A DNA stretch of 64,000 nt from CAYFPX01 sp964519895 (GCA_964519895.1 CAZFLE010000002.1:104065-168064); one strand, 5' to 3'; counted from the stretch's first letter, positions 9,147 to 17,409 are shown. The notes: a model not told the origin generated them from the sequence alone. Program-made: numbers and translations.

Positions 9147-9174
9147 GCTAACACTTCGCTCCTTGGAACCGTCC
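9147..9174 (+). promoter_or_regulatory. Predicted ECF-type promoter before the sigma gene
   Basis: GCTAACACTTCG at 9147-9158 is the proposed -35 region, and CGTCC at 9170-9174 the proposed -10, with 17 bases between TAAC and CGTCC. An AAC-containing -35 with a CGTC-like -10 is the known ECF promoter pattern. The same 12-mer, with the same spacing to CGTCC, occurs at 10602-10629. Confidence 0.62.
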
Positions 9175-9182
9175 TTGTCCCC

Positions 9183-9719
9183 GTGTCGTCCCCCTCTGCC
9201 TTGAGCCTGGTGCCGTCGGATGGCCTGGCATCGGACCCTGTGGCCCGCGCACGGGCCGGGGATCGGGCTGCCTTCGACGCGCTCTACGCGCGCTACGCAC
9301 GGCTCGTGCACGGGGTGTTGCTGTCCCGTCTCTCATCGGCCGACGCCGAGGACCAGGTCCAGGAGGTCTTCCTGGTGGCGTGGCAGAAGCTCGACACCCT
9401 GCGGGACGACCAGGCCTTTGGGGCCTGGATCGTGCAGATCGCCCGCCGTCGGGCCGACGATGCGGCGCGCCGTCGGCGCAGCTGGGTCCGCTTGCCCCCG
9501 TGGCTGGGTCGCAAGGACGCGCCCACCGCCGAAGCCCGCCAGGTCCTGAGGGTGATCCGGGACCTGCCGCCAGCCTACCGGGAGACGTTGATCCTGCGAC
9601 TGGTCGAAGGCATGACCGGGCCGGAGATCGCCCGGGCCACGGGACTCACACCGGGCAGCGTGCGGGTCAACCTCCACCGCGGCATGAAACTGTTGCGCGA
9701 ACGCCTGGGAACACCATGA
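9183..9719 (+). CDS. ECF-family RNA polymerase sigma factor
   Basis: Protein of 178 residues if started at the GTG at 9183; GTG 9210 (169 residues) is an alternative that leaves a 30-base leader after the predicted promoter. Region 2 (DPVARARAGDRAAFDALY, then DAEDQVQEVFLVAWQKL) recognises the -10 element. Region 4 (LPPAYRETLILRLVEG, then GLTPGSVRVNLHRG) forms the helix-turn-helix that reads the -35. Length and order are normal for ECF factors. The stop overlaps the next start (ATGA at 9716), pairing it with a FecR-like membrane regulator. Autoregulation is inferred from the promoter-like site upstream. Confidence 0.92.
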   Translation: MSSPSALSLVPSDGLASDPVARARAGDRAAFDALYARYARLVHGVLLSRLSSADAEDQVQEVFLVAWQKLDTLRDDQAFGAWIVQIARRRADDAARRRRSWVRLPPWLGRKDAPTAEARQVLRVIRDLPPAYRETLILRLVEGMTGPEIARATGLTPGSVRVNLHRGMKLLRERLGTP

Positions 9720-10606
9720 GTCACGACGACTACCTGTGGGATCGCTCCGGCGAGCCGGATCCGGAGCTGGAACGGCTGGAGAGCCTGCTGGCACCCCTGG
9801 GGCACCGGCCCTCGCCCAGGCGTCGGGTGCCTGCCTTGCTCCTGGTGGCCGCCGCGGTGCTCCTGGGGTGGCTCGGGTGGAGCCTACAGCCCGCCGAGAC
9901 CGAACCGGGCTGGGCGTTGCTGGGCAGCGGCGCACAGCTGGCGGTCGGAGAGTGGCTGGAGACCGACGCCGAGCTCACGCTCCAGGTCGCCGACATCGGC
10001 GTGCTGTCCGTGGCCCCGGACTCCCGGCTCCGCATCAAGGAGACCGGGGTCACCGAGCACCGCCTGGAGCTGACGCGAGGACAGATCAGCGCCCAGGTGA
10101 TCGCGCCGCCGCGGCTGTTCATCGTGGAGACGCCGACCGCCGAGGCCGTGGACCTGGGCTGTGCCTACACCCTGTCGGTGCTGCCCGATGGGGGCACCGA
10201 GCTGGTGGTGACCAGTGGCCACGTGGCGCTCGAGGCGCCCGGCCGAGAGGTCGTCGTGCCCGCGGGTGCCCGCGCCCGGAGTCACCCCGGCTCGGGTCCG
10301 GGCACGCCCTACTTCCTGGACGCGGCGCCGGACTTCCTGGCGGCGCTGGGGCGCTATGACGCCCAGCCGGGTGCGGCGACGGCCGGCCCCGTGCTCGCCG
10401 CGGCCACCGCCCGGGACACCCTGAGCCTGTGGCATCTGTTGGGGCCGAGCGAGCCAGCCCTCCGCGAACAGGTCTGGCAGCGCATCCTGGTGCTCGTCCC
10501 CCAGGTCGCCGACACGGTGCCCCAGGACGAGGTCCTGGCCGGCGACCCTGCCGCACTGGGCCTGCTGTTGAGCGAGCTCGGCTGGTTCTGGCCCTCAGCG
10601 CGCTAA
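9716..10606 (+). CDS. FecR-like single-pass membrane regulator, presumed anti-sigma factor
   Basis: Protein of 296 residues, translationally coupled to the sigma gene. A short cytoplasmic N-terminus (1-36) is followed by one membrane helix (about 38-56) and a periplasmic domain of FecR type: GSGAQLAVGEWLETD, then VAPDSRLRIKE and LELTRGQISAQV, ending in VTSGHVALEAPG. FecR-domain proteins carry envelope signals to ECF factors. The cytoplasmic part (YLWDRSGEPDPELERLESLL) presumably holds the sigma; no zinc-binding ZAS motif is present. The C-terminal 80 residues are helical and unassigned. Its stop codon overlaps the second promoter-like site. Confidence 0.82.
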   Translation: MSHDDYLWDRSGEPDPELERLESLLAPLGHRPSPRRRVPALLLVAAAVLLGWLGWSLQPAETEPGWALLGSGAQLAVGEWLETDAELTLQVADIGVLSVAPDSRLRIKETGVTEHRLELTRGQISAQVIAPPRLFIVETPTAEAVDLGCAYTLSVLPDGGTELVVTSGHVALEAPGREVVVPAGARARSHPGSGPGTPYFLDAAPDFLAALGRYDAQPGAATAGPVLAAATARDTLSLWHLLGPSEPALREQVWQRILVLVPQVADTVPQDEVLAGDPAALGLLLSELGWFWPSAR

Positions 10607-10629
10607 CACTTCGAGTCCGGCCCCCGTCC
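10602..10629 (+). promoter_or_regulatory. Predicted ECF-type promoter before the HEWGTFTS gene
   Basis: GCTAACACTTCG at 10602-10613 and CGTCC at 10625-10629, again 17 bases apart measured from TAAC. The 12-mer is identical to the one at 9147. The -35 overlaps the stop codon of the FecR-like gene, so the next gene could be transcribed separately by the same sigma factor. Confidence 0.62.
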
Positions 10630-10661
10630 TGGAAGGCGAACCCCACTCCAGGACCTCGGAC

Positions 10662-11939
10662 ATGCCCCGTCTTCGCTTCCTCCTTCCCCTTTTTGCCGTC
10701 AGCCTCGCCGCGGGGGCGTCGACGGCCCGCCACGTCATGCCTGCGGAGTCCCAGGACCTGGTCGTGCACGAGTGGGGCACCTTCACGTCGATGCAGGGCT
10801 CGGATGGGGTCGGGCTCGAAGGGCTGCAGCACGAGGAAGAGGCGCTGCCGCCCTTTGTCTACAGCCGCACCGAGGTCCGGGAGTGCCCGCTCCGCCAGTT
10901 CGGGTACAAGGGCCTGGAGATGCCGCTCACCGGGGTGACCCAGAAGATGGAGACCCCGGTCATCTACTTCCACACCGACCTGCCCCAGCGGGTTCGGGTT
11001 CGGGTGGACTTCATCGATGGCCTGCTCACCCAGTGGTTTCCGGTCAGCGACAAGCTCGGGCCCCCCGAGCCTCCGAGCGCCGACGACAGGTTGGATCTGA
11101 CCCAGGTGGCCCGCTCCTTCCTGCAGTGGGACATCGAGCTCCTCCCGGACGCACAGACGCCCGTCGAGGTGCCCTGGGTGCCCGAAGAGGAGCCCTGGGA
11201 TCTGGCCCGTCAGGTGGACGCTGCCTGGGTCCGCACCCTGGAGCGCCCACCGGGACGCATGGGTCCGGTCGAGGCGGAGCGCTACCTGTTCTACCGGGGG
11301 CTGGGCACCTTTGAGCTGCCCCTGACCCTCCGGACGGGCAAGCGCGGCTCGGCGGTGCTGAGCCACGACGGGCTGGACGAGCTGCCCTATGCGCTGGCCC
11401 TCGAAGTCCGTGGAGACTTGGCCCGGTGGGCGCCCTTGGGCGAGGTCCTGGGGGGTACCGAGCGCGCCCTGGGCTTGGACCGGGAGGTGCTGCGGCCCTT
11501 CGACGACGTGGTCGCCGAGCTCAAACAAGACCTGCACGGCGCCCTGGTGGACCAGGGCCTGTTCGCCGACGAAGCCACGGCGATGATTCGGACCTGGTCC
11601 CGGTCGTGGTTCGCGACGGAGGGGATGCGGCTGCTCTACGTGGTCCCGTCGTCCCTGGTCGAACAGGTCCTGCCGCTCACCATCACCCCGGAGCCCGACG
11701 AGACCGTGCGGGTGCTGGTCGGTCGCCTGGAGGTCATGACGCCCGAGGTCGAGGCCAGCGTCGAGCGGGCGCTGTGGGACCTGGAGCAGGGCGATGAGAC
11801 CGAGCGAGCGGCAGCGGTCGCGACCCTGCGCGCCCTGGACCGCTTCCTGGAGCCTCACCTGCGGCGGACCCTGACCCGATCATCGAGTCCGATCGTGCGC
11901 AGCGCGGCCCAGCGGTGGCTGGACGAGCTCAGCCGGTGA
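10662..11939 (+). CDS. Exported protein of the HEWGTFTS type, unknown function
   Basis: Protein of 425 residues with a signal peptide (about 1-20, LFAVSLAAGAS). The conserved segment VVHEWGTFTSMQGSDG starts near residue 31. Proteins with this HEWGTFTS signature occur in myxobacteria and planctomycetes, but I know of no assigned activity. The middle is rich in acidic and aromatic residues and looks like beta structure (VIYFHTDLPQRVRVRVDF). The C-terminal 70 residues are helical and HEAT-like. It lies 55 bases after the sigma/FecR-like pair with its own promoter-like site, so it is the best candidate output of that regulator. The short overlap with the convergent gene is only in the last codons. 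Confidence 0.78.
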   Translation: MPRLRFLLPLFAVSLAAGASTARHVMPAESQDLVVHEWGTFTSMQGSDGVGLEGLQHEEEALPPFVYSRTEVRECPLRQFGYKGLEMPLTGVTQKMETPVIYFHTDLPQRVRVRVDFIDGLLTQWFPVSDKLGPPEPPSADDRLDLTQVARSFLQWDIELLPDAQTPVEVPWVPEEEPWDLARQVDAAWVRTLERPPGRMGPVEAERYLFYRGLGTFELPLTLRTGKRGSAVLSHDGLDELPYALALEVRGDLARWAPLGEVLGGTERALGLDREVLRPFDDVVAELKQDLHGALVDQGLFADEATAMIRTWSRSWFATEGMRLLYVVPSSLVEQVLPLTITPEPDETVRVLVGRLEVMTPEVEASVERALWDLEQGDETERAAAVATLRALDRFLEPHLRRTLTRSSSPIVRSAAQRWLDELSR

Positions 11940-13257
11940 AGCGGCTCCGGCGCCAGATCAGCCCGACCAGGGCCAACAGCCAGGTCGCGCCGATCGGCGC
12001 TGGTGCACTGCTGCAGCCGCTTCCCAGAGCGACGCGCTCCCAGCCTCCGGTGTCGTCGCCGCTGTCCTGGGGCAGGTCGGCGTCGGTGTCGGCGTCGGTG
12101 TCGCTGTCGGTGTCGGTGTCGGTGTCCGCGTCGGCGTCGGCGTCGGCGTCGGTGTCCGTGTCGACGTCGGTGTCGGTGTCCGCGTCGCCGTCGCTCCAGC
12201 GGGTCTCCTCGTCCATCATCTGCCAGAAGGCCGCGTCACCGCCTTCGTAGTTCAGGGCCCAGAAGCCCACGCCGGCGATGCCCGCGTCGACCGCATAGGC
12301 GGTCTTGATGCGGATGGACTCCAGGTCGTCGTACCAGAGCTGGCTCTGGCTGTCGGGAAAGGTGTAGGCCGTGTCGCCGTCGGCGTTCCACTTGCGACCG
12401 TAGCTGTCGCCCGCGTCGACCGCGTCGGCGTAGACCACCGCGCTGCCGTCACCGGTCGCGTCGCCCGGGATGTCCGTGTTCACCGACGGCCAGTCCCGGC
12501 CGTAGAGGGGCATGCCCAGGATGATCCGGTCCGCCGGAGCGCCCCAGGTCATATGGTCCTGGACCGACCAGTCCAGGCCGTACTTGCCCCACGTGGTGCT
12601 CTCGTGGAGCGGAGCGACGGGCCCTGGGTCGCCCCCGGACCAGTGGTAGCCGTAGCCCATGATGAAGAGCCAGCCGTGGGCGGCGAGCTCGTCGTAGTCG
12701 TAGGCCCCGTTCCAGTCGACGGCGGGGGTGGCGATGGTGACCTCGTCCACGACCGCGTCGAGCTCGGCCACGAAGGAGACCAGATCGGCCTTGAGGCTGG
12801 ACTCCATGCCCTCGAAGTCGACGGACACGCCGTGGGCGCCGACGCTGTCGACCAGCGCGGCGAGCTCGGCGATCGCCTTGGCTCGGCGACTCGGACTGGG
12901 CAGCACGCTGCCCATGATGCTGTCCGAGAAGCAGGTGACGGTCAGGTGGATCTTGACCCCAAAGGGCGACGCGCGGTTCATCGCCTCTTGGGCGATACCG
13001 GTCCAGCGGGACGTGTTGGACAGGCTGCCGTCGCTCTGAAGCTCCACATCGAAGATGGCCACGTGGCTGAGCTGGTCCCACGCCAGGTCCAGGTCGTCGG
13101 CCCAGTAGGGCAAGTAGCCGTAGACCATGACGTCTGGCCCGGCCGTGGGCGTGGCCCGGTAGGCGGCCGGGACCGCAAGGTCGGCCCCCGGGTGAGACAG
13201 GGTGTGCTCGGCGTGAGGGCCGGCCAGCACGGTGATCGCGGAGAGCAGAGCCAGCAT
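11929..13257 (-). CDS. Secreted GH18 (chitinase-like) protein with DT-rich linker and MYXO-CTERM-like tail
   Basis: Protein of 442 residues: an N-terminal hydrophobic signal (about 1-14), then a GH18 TIM barrel (about 42-350). The strand-4 motif is HGVSVDFEGM, with Asp147 and Glu149 retained but the first two Asp of the DxxDxDxE consensus replaced by His and Ser. Glu149 is the expected acid/base. Other barrel signs are VYGYLPYW, MPLYGRDW and GVGFWALN. YdhD/SleL-type spore-lytic N-acetylglucosaminidases share this look, so peptidoglycan or chitin is a plausible substrate. A linker of alternating Asp/Thr/Ala (about 352-395) precedes GSGCSS, a hydrophobic helix and WRRSR, a MYXO-CTERM-like sorting tail with Cys415. 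It is convergent with the preceding gene (11-base overlap). Confidence 0.85.
   Translation of the reverse strand: MLALLSAITVLAGPHAEHTLSHPGADLAVPAAYRATPTAGPDVMVYGYLPYWADDLDLAWDQLSHVAIFDVELQSDGSLSNTSRWTGIAQEAMNRASPFGVKIHLTVTCFSDSIMGSVLPSPSRRAKAIAELAALVDSVGAHGVSVDFEGMESSLKADLVSFVAELDAVVDEVTIATPAVDWNGAYDYDELAAHGWLFIMGYGYHWSGGDPGPVAPLHESTTWGKYGLDWSVQDHMTWGAPADRIILGMPLYGRDWPSVNTDIPGDATGDGSAVVYADAVDAGDSYGRKWNADGDTAYTFPDSQSQLWYDDLESIRIKTAYAVDAGIAGVGFWALNYEGGDAAFWQMMDEETRWSDGDADTDTDVDTDTDADADADADTDTDTDSDTDADTDADLPQDSGDDTGGWERVALGSGCSSAPAPIGATWLLALVGLIWRRSRFTG
12076..12193 (-). repeat. Hexanucleotide-like repeat encoding the Asp/Thr linker
   Basis: Imperfect array of GTCGGT/GTCGGC hexamers on the + strand, read on the - strand as alternating Asp-Thr and Asp-Ala codons. 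Gain or loss of 6-base units would change linker length without shifting the frame. Confidence 0.8.
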
Positions 13258-13307
13258 TGGCTCGCTCTAACGGGCACACTGCCCCTGCTACCGCCTGTTG
13301 ACGAGGT

Positions 13308-13345
13308 CTGTACGGTGCAATCCGGGAGTCCATCGTCCCGTACAG
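13308..13345. promoter_or_regulatory. Inverted repeat between the GH18 and pspA genes
   Basis: Perfect 8-base arms CTGTACGG (13308-13315) and CCGTACAG (13338-13345), 22 bases apart, in the 152-base divergent region. The spacing would suit a dimeric or looping regulator of either gene. No binding protein can be named. Confidence 0.4.
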
Positions 13346-13409
13346 GGGTTGGTTGCAGCACTTGGGCATCGGCAGTAAGGTCGGTGCCGAGACCTGTTTC
13401 GGAGTCAGC

Positions 13410-14129
13410 ATGGGTTTCTTCGACCGGATCACCAATGTGTGGCGCGGTTTCCTCTCTCTCTGGGTCTCAAATGTGGAGACCAAGAACCCCGAGGCCGTCT
13501 ACGAGGCGGCCATCGAAGAGCGGATCCGCCAGCACAGGGACCTCAAGCGTGCGGTGTCCAGCATCGTCTACCTGCGCAACAAGACCGAGACCGAGCTCGA
13601 GGAGCGCGAGAAGCAGCTCGCCGAGGTGCAGCTCCAGCTGCCCATCGCGGTCGAGGAGGGCGAGGACGAGGTCGCCCTGGTCCTGATCCAGAAAAAGGAC
13701 GAGCTCACCGCAAAGGTGGCTGGCCTGCAGGGTGAGCTGGAGAAGATCGCCACCGAGGCCGAGGAAGCCAAGGCATCGCTGATCTCCTACCAGGGCGAGA
13801 TCGAGCGCCTGCGTCGCGAGAAGGACGAGATGCTCGCCAAGAAGGCCACCGCCGAGGCCCGCATCCAGATCCAGGACACCCTCGACGGCCTGTCCATGGA
13901 GGCCGACATCAAGGCCCTGGAGAACGTGCGCGAGCACATCGGCAAGCTCCAGGCCGAGGCCGACGTTGGCAACGAGGTCGCCGAGGAGAGCCTGGACACC
14001 AAGCTCAAGAAGATCCAACAGAAGACCGCCACCGCATCTGCCCGGGCCCAGCTCGAGGAGATGAAGCGCCAGGCCGAGGCCCGCAAGTCCGGCCAGGCCC
14101 AGGCAGCGGGCGTCAAGAAGACGATGTGA
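13410..14129 (+). CDS. pspA: PspA/IM30 family envelope-stress protein
   Basis: Protein of 239 residues, almost entirely helical. It begins MGFFDRITNVWRGFLSLWVS, the amphipathic membrane-binding helix of this family, and continues as a long coiled coil (about 25-200) with KTETELEEREKQLAEVQ. PspA/IM30 proteins are ESCRT-III-like and assemble on damaged inner membrane to preserve proton-motive force. The ATG at 13410 has GGAG at 13401; a longer frame from 13353 lacks support. The C-terminus is rich in Lys/Ala/Gln. Its stop overlaps the next start by 4 bases. No sigma-54 promoter or pspF-like activator is visible, so the usual enterobacterial control is not evident. Confidence 0.92.
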   Translation: MGFFDRITNVWRGFLSLWVSNVETKNPEAVYEAAIEERIRQHRDLKRAVSSIVYLRNKTETELEEREKQLAEVQLQLPIAVEEGEDEVALVLIQKKDELTAKVAGLQGELEKIATEAEEAKASLISYQGEIERLRREKDEMLAKKATAEARIQIQDTLDGLSMEADIKALENVREHIGKLQAEADVGNEVAEESLDTKLKKIQQKTATASARAQLEEMKRQAEARKSGQAQAAGVKKTM

Positions 14130-14500
14130 GCGACGCCGTCTCCCTGCCTCGGCCCACCCCCGAGGACGAAGACCGCTTCATCCAGAGTCTCTCCGATCAA
14201 GGGCCCGAAGGGGTCGCGGACGCGGTGCGTGCGGCGCTGGCTGCAGGCCGACCCGCGCTTGCGGCGAGGGCCGTGGGACTGCTCGGGAACGCCGGCTCCG
14301 ACGACGCCGACCTGGCCAAGGCTCGCCAGGCCGCCCGCTTCCTACTGATGAAGGGCGGTCCTGCGGCACAGATCGAGGAGCAGCTGGACCTGATCCTGGC
14401 TCGCATGCGCACCCGTCGCATGAAGCGGGCCCGGCGTCGTCAGCGGGACAAGCTCCGTCAGACGCCGCGGAATCCGAGCAAGCGCCGACCGATCAAGTAG
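14126..14500 (+). CDS. Small protein coupled to PspA, unknown function
   Basis: Protein of 124 residues from a GTG that overlaps the pspA stop (GTGA). The N-terminal 85 residues are predicted helical and acidic (PEDEDRFIQSLSDQG). The last 40 are strongly basic (MRTRRMKRARRRQRDKLRQ), which could bind membrane phosphate groups or nucleic acid. No family is recognised. Tight coupling suggests it works with, or tunes, PspA. Confidence 0.7.
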   Translation: MSDAVSLPRPTPEDEDRFIQSLSDQGPEGVADAVRAALAAGRPALAARAVGLLGNAGSDDADLAKARQAARFLLMKGGPAAQIEEQLDLILARMRTRRMKRARRRQRDKLRQTPRNPSKRRPIK

Positions 14501-14516
14501 GCGTTAGACGCCGGGG

Positions 14517-17330
14517 GTGCGTGTGCTCGACCCCCCACCGGAGCGGCTGGTGCGCTGGTTCTCCTCGCTGACGGCCCGGGAGCGGCGGCACGTGCACGTG
14601 CTGATCGCGCTGATCGTTGGCTACACGGCGCACTACCTGGTGTTCGCGGTGTACTTCGTCGAGGACTCCGGCATCACCTTTGCCATCGCCCGGAACTGGG
14701 CGAACTTCGAGGGCCTGGTGCCCTACGTCGGTGGGGAGCGGGTCGAGGCCTACAGCAACCCCTCGTGGACCTTCCTGATCGGGATCCTGAGTCGGTTCGG
14801 CATCCCGGTGTGGTCCGCGGCCAAGCTGCTGGGCGCCATCCTGGGCGCCGCCTGCCTGCCCCTGGCCTACCTGCTTGCCCGGGAGTGCCGGCCGGACGCC
14901 GACGACCACGCCGCGCTGATCCCGCCTCTGCTCCTCGCGGCGTCCAGCACCTTTGTCATCTGGAACGCGTCGGGGCTCGAGAACCCATTGTTCAACGTGC
15001 TCCTGGCCGGGGGCATGTACCGCACTCTGGTCGAGGGCCGGGCGGGCAACCACGGTCGCTTCCAGTGGTCGGCGGTCCTGTTCCTGGGGCTGGCCATCAC
15101 GCGCCCCGAGGGCATCTGCTACGCCGCGGTCGGCGGCTTGTTCCGGCTTGTGCTGGCGATCCGCCAGGGTCACGTGGTCAAGCCCATCGCGACCTGGCTG
15201 GCGGTGTTCTGGATCCCCTTCGGCCTGTACCACCTGTGGCGCTACGACTACTTCGGCTGGGCCTGGCCGAACACCTACTACGCCAAGCTCGACGGCGAAG
15301 ACCGCTTCCAGCCCTGGAAGTGGAAGACCCGGGGCTGGCGCTACCTGAGCAACTACGGCAAGGCCTTCTGGATCGGCTTCGCCCTGCCGCTCTACGCAGT
15401 CGGCTTCACCACCCTGCGCGATCGGCGGCGCTGGCTGGTGGTGGGGCTCACGGTGGTGGGCGGGGTCTTGCTGGTGGCCGACGGCAAGTGGCCGTCTGCC
15501 CTGATCGAGGCCCGTCCGTCGTGGTGGGGCGGCACGGTCCAGCGCCACTGGGAGGTCACCCGCATCGGCTTCCTGCTGCTGTGCCCGGGCCTGGTGGCTG
15601 CCGCGACCGTCTACCACCGGGGCGCCGTGGCGCGCCTGTTGGTGCTGGGCCAGGCCGTCTGCGCATGCTTCTTCATCCTCTACAGCGGCGGCGACTGGAT
15701 GAAGCAGTGGCGGTGGGCAAGCTTCCTGACCGTGCCGAACTTCGTGCTGCTGGGCCTGGGCCTGGGCGAGCTCTACCGGGCGCTGCCTCGCTGGCAGCTT
15801 CCGGTCGTTCCCCTGCGCTTCGGGGCTCTGGTCACGGGCGCGGTCACGGTGGTGCTGGGCATCCCCAACACCTGGCAGAGCGGATGGTCCGCGCCGGAGC
15901 CGGAGACCACGGTCTCCGACATCCACAAGCGCGTGAACTACATGACCTGGGTGCAGAACCGCTTGCACCTGGACCGGGTCACCCTGCTCGACGTGGACAT
16001 GGGCGCCCACATGTGGTTCACGGACTGGGAGATCGTGGACATCGCCGGGCTCATCGACGTGCCCATGGCCCGGCACATCTACCAGAAGAAGTTCATCGAG
16101 GAGTACATCTTCGCCGAGCGGGTGCCGCAGTTCGCCCACGTGCACGCCGGGTGGGCCAACAAGTCCAAGATCAACAAGCTGCCGATCTGGACCATGAACT
16201 ACATCGAGATCCCGGGCTACCCGGCCAACAAGAAGCAGCTGCACATCGGCAACCACATCCGCAAGGACATCTTCGTCCAGAGGTCCTACACCGGCCCCGA
16301 GGGGCGAGAGGTCCGCTACGACAAGGCCGTGCTCGAGGGCTGGGACATCCCCAGTCCAGAGGTCCCCCAGGGGGGCCGCCTGTACGTTGAGTACACCATG
16401 ACCAGCCGCCTGCGAAAGGACGGCTTCCGGGTCCTGGTGGCGGTCGGGAACGACGCGGGGGACCTGCACGTGACGGCTCTCCCCCCCGGGTACGACTGGC
16501 TGCCGCCCCAGAAGTGGAAGAACCGGGACCACGTGAACAGCCGCTACGATCTGCAGCTCCCGAAGCACCTGCCCCCCGGTGACTACGACGTGGCCTTTGC
16601 GGTCATCGACGTCCAGACCGGCGAGGTCATGGCGCCCAGGGGCACGGTGGCCGCCGACCAGTCCCCGCGCTGGATGCGCGGCGAGGTGTGGTTCCCCGAC
16701 GCCTTCCGGATCGTGTCCCGCGAAGAAGCCGTCGCCGCCGCCGACACGGACCGTGACCGTGCCCTGGCGCTGGCGGGAGAGCTCCGGTGCGAGCAGGCCT
16801 GGGAGGCCTGGCGCATGGCTCGCTGGCACGTGGTTCGGGACCTGCGCTACCACGACAGCCATGAGCCCGACGTCGAGCTGGCTGTGGCCGACTGCCACGC
16901 CCTGCGCTCCGACGACGCCCCGACCGAAGCCGAGCGGATCGAGGACCTGGTGGCCGGGCGCAAGTGGGACCATCACTCCGACGCTCTGCTGGAGCGGACC
17001 CGGCCGCTTGCCGCCACCCTCGAGGCGCGCGGCGACGAGGCCCTGGCCCAGGAGGACTGGGAGGCCGCCTATCGGGACTTCCGGGACAGCGTCTGGCTGG
17101 ACCCCCGCCGCTCCCAGGCCCGGCGCAAGGCCGAGACCGCCCGGGACAAGCGCCTGGACATCGAGTCCAAGGTCAAGGACAGCGCCAAGCGCAAGGCCGC
17201 CACGGCCAAGCAAAAGGCCGCCAAGGACAAGGCCAAGGACAAGCCGCTGCCGCCTGCCCTCGTGCCGCCCAAGGTGCCGGGAGAAGGGTCCGACGAGGCG
17301 TCGCCTCCGGGTGCCGTGGGCCGGGACTGA
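14517..17330 (+). CDS. Large GT-C membrane glycosyltransferase with soluble TPR-bearing C-terminus
   Basis: Protein of 937 residues. The N-terminal 450 hold about ten membrane helices. An acidic motif in the first extracytoplasmic loop (YFVEDSGITFAIARNWANF, then GERVEAYSNPSW) matches the D/E-D catalytic loop of GT-C enzymes such as AftB and GT39/ZomB-like proteins, which use polyprenyl-phosphate sugars. A large extracytoplasmic region follows (about 460-760). The C-terminus has a TPR-like unit (LEARGDEALAQEDWEAAYRD, WLDP) and a Lys/Ala/Asp-rich tail. Substrate is unknown; a cell-wall or surface polysaccharide is likely. Start is GTG 14517; GTG 14523 is possible. It lies 16 bases after the PspA partner. 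Confidence 0.75.
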   Translation: MRVLDPPPERLVRWFSSLTARERRHVHVLIALIVGYTAHYLVFAVYFVEDSGITFAIARNWANFEGLVPYVGGERVEAYSNPSWTFLIGILSRFGIPVWSAAKLLGAILGAACLPLAYLLARECRPDADDHAALIPPLLLAASSTFVIWNASGLENPLFNVLLAGGMYRTLVEGRAGNHGRFQWSAVLFLGLAITRPEGICYAAVGGLFRLVLAIRQGHVVKPIATWLAVFWIPFGLYHLWRYDYFGWAWPNTYYAKLDGEDRFQPWKWKTRGWRYLSNYGKAFWIGFALPLYAVGFTTLRDRRRWLVVGLTVVGGVLLVADGKWPSALIEARPSWWGGTVQRHWEVTRIGFLLLCPGLVAAATVYHRGAVARLLVLGQAVCACFFILYSGGDWMKQWRWASFLTVPNFVLLGLGLGELYRALPRWQLPVVPLRFGALVTGAVTVVLGIPNTWQSGWSAPEPETTVSDIHKRVNYMTWVQNRLHLDRVTLLDVDMGAHMWFTDWEIVDIAGLIDVPMARHIYQKKFIEEYIFAERVPQFAHVHAGWANKSKINKLPIWTMNYIEIPGYPANKKQLHIGNHIRKDIFVQRSYTGPEGREVRYDKAVLEGWDIPSPEVPQGGRLYVEYTMTSRLRKDGFRVLVAVGNDAGDLHVTALPPGYDWLPPQKWKNRDHVNSRYDLQLPKHLPPGDYDVAFAVIDVQTGEVMAPRGTVAADQSPRWMRGEVWFPDAFRIVSREEAVAAADTDRDRALALAGELRCEQAWEAWRMARWHVVRDLRYHDSHEPDVELAVADCHALRSDDAPTEAERIEDLVAGRKWDHHSDALLERTRPLAATLEARGDEALAQEDWEAAYRDFRDSVWLDPRRSQARRKAETARDKRLDIESKVKDSAKRKAATAKQKAAKDKAKDKPLPPALVPPKVPGEGSDEASPPGAVGRD

Positions 17331-17409
17331 CCGAACCGCCCCGGGAAGGAGTAGGATCAGCCCGCCTGACCCGCCCCTCCTCCCTCGGCTGGTTCCGGCT
17401 GGTTCCGGC

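Noticed and set aside
12076..12193. Regular repeats that might suggest a CRISPR array
   Set aside because: Units are 6 bases without spacers and lie inside a coding linker.
13321..13409. Possible sigma-54 promoter before pspA (GGTTGGTTGCAG)
   Set aside because: The GG and GC elements are not at the required 10-base spacing.
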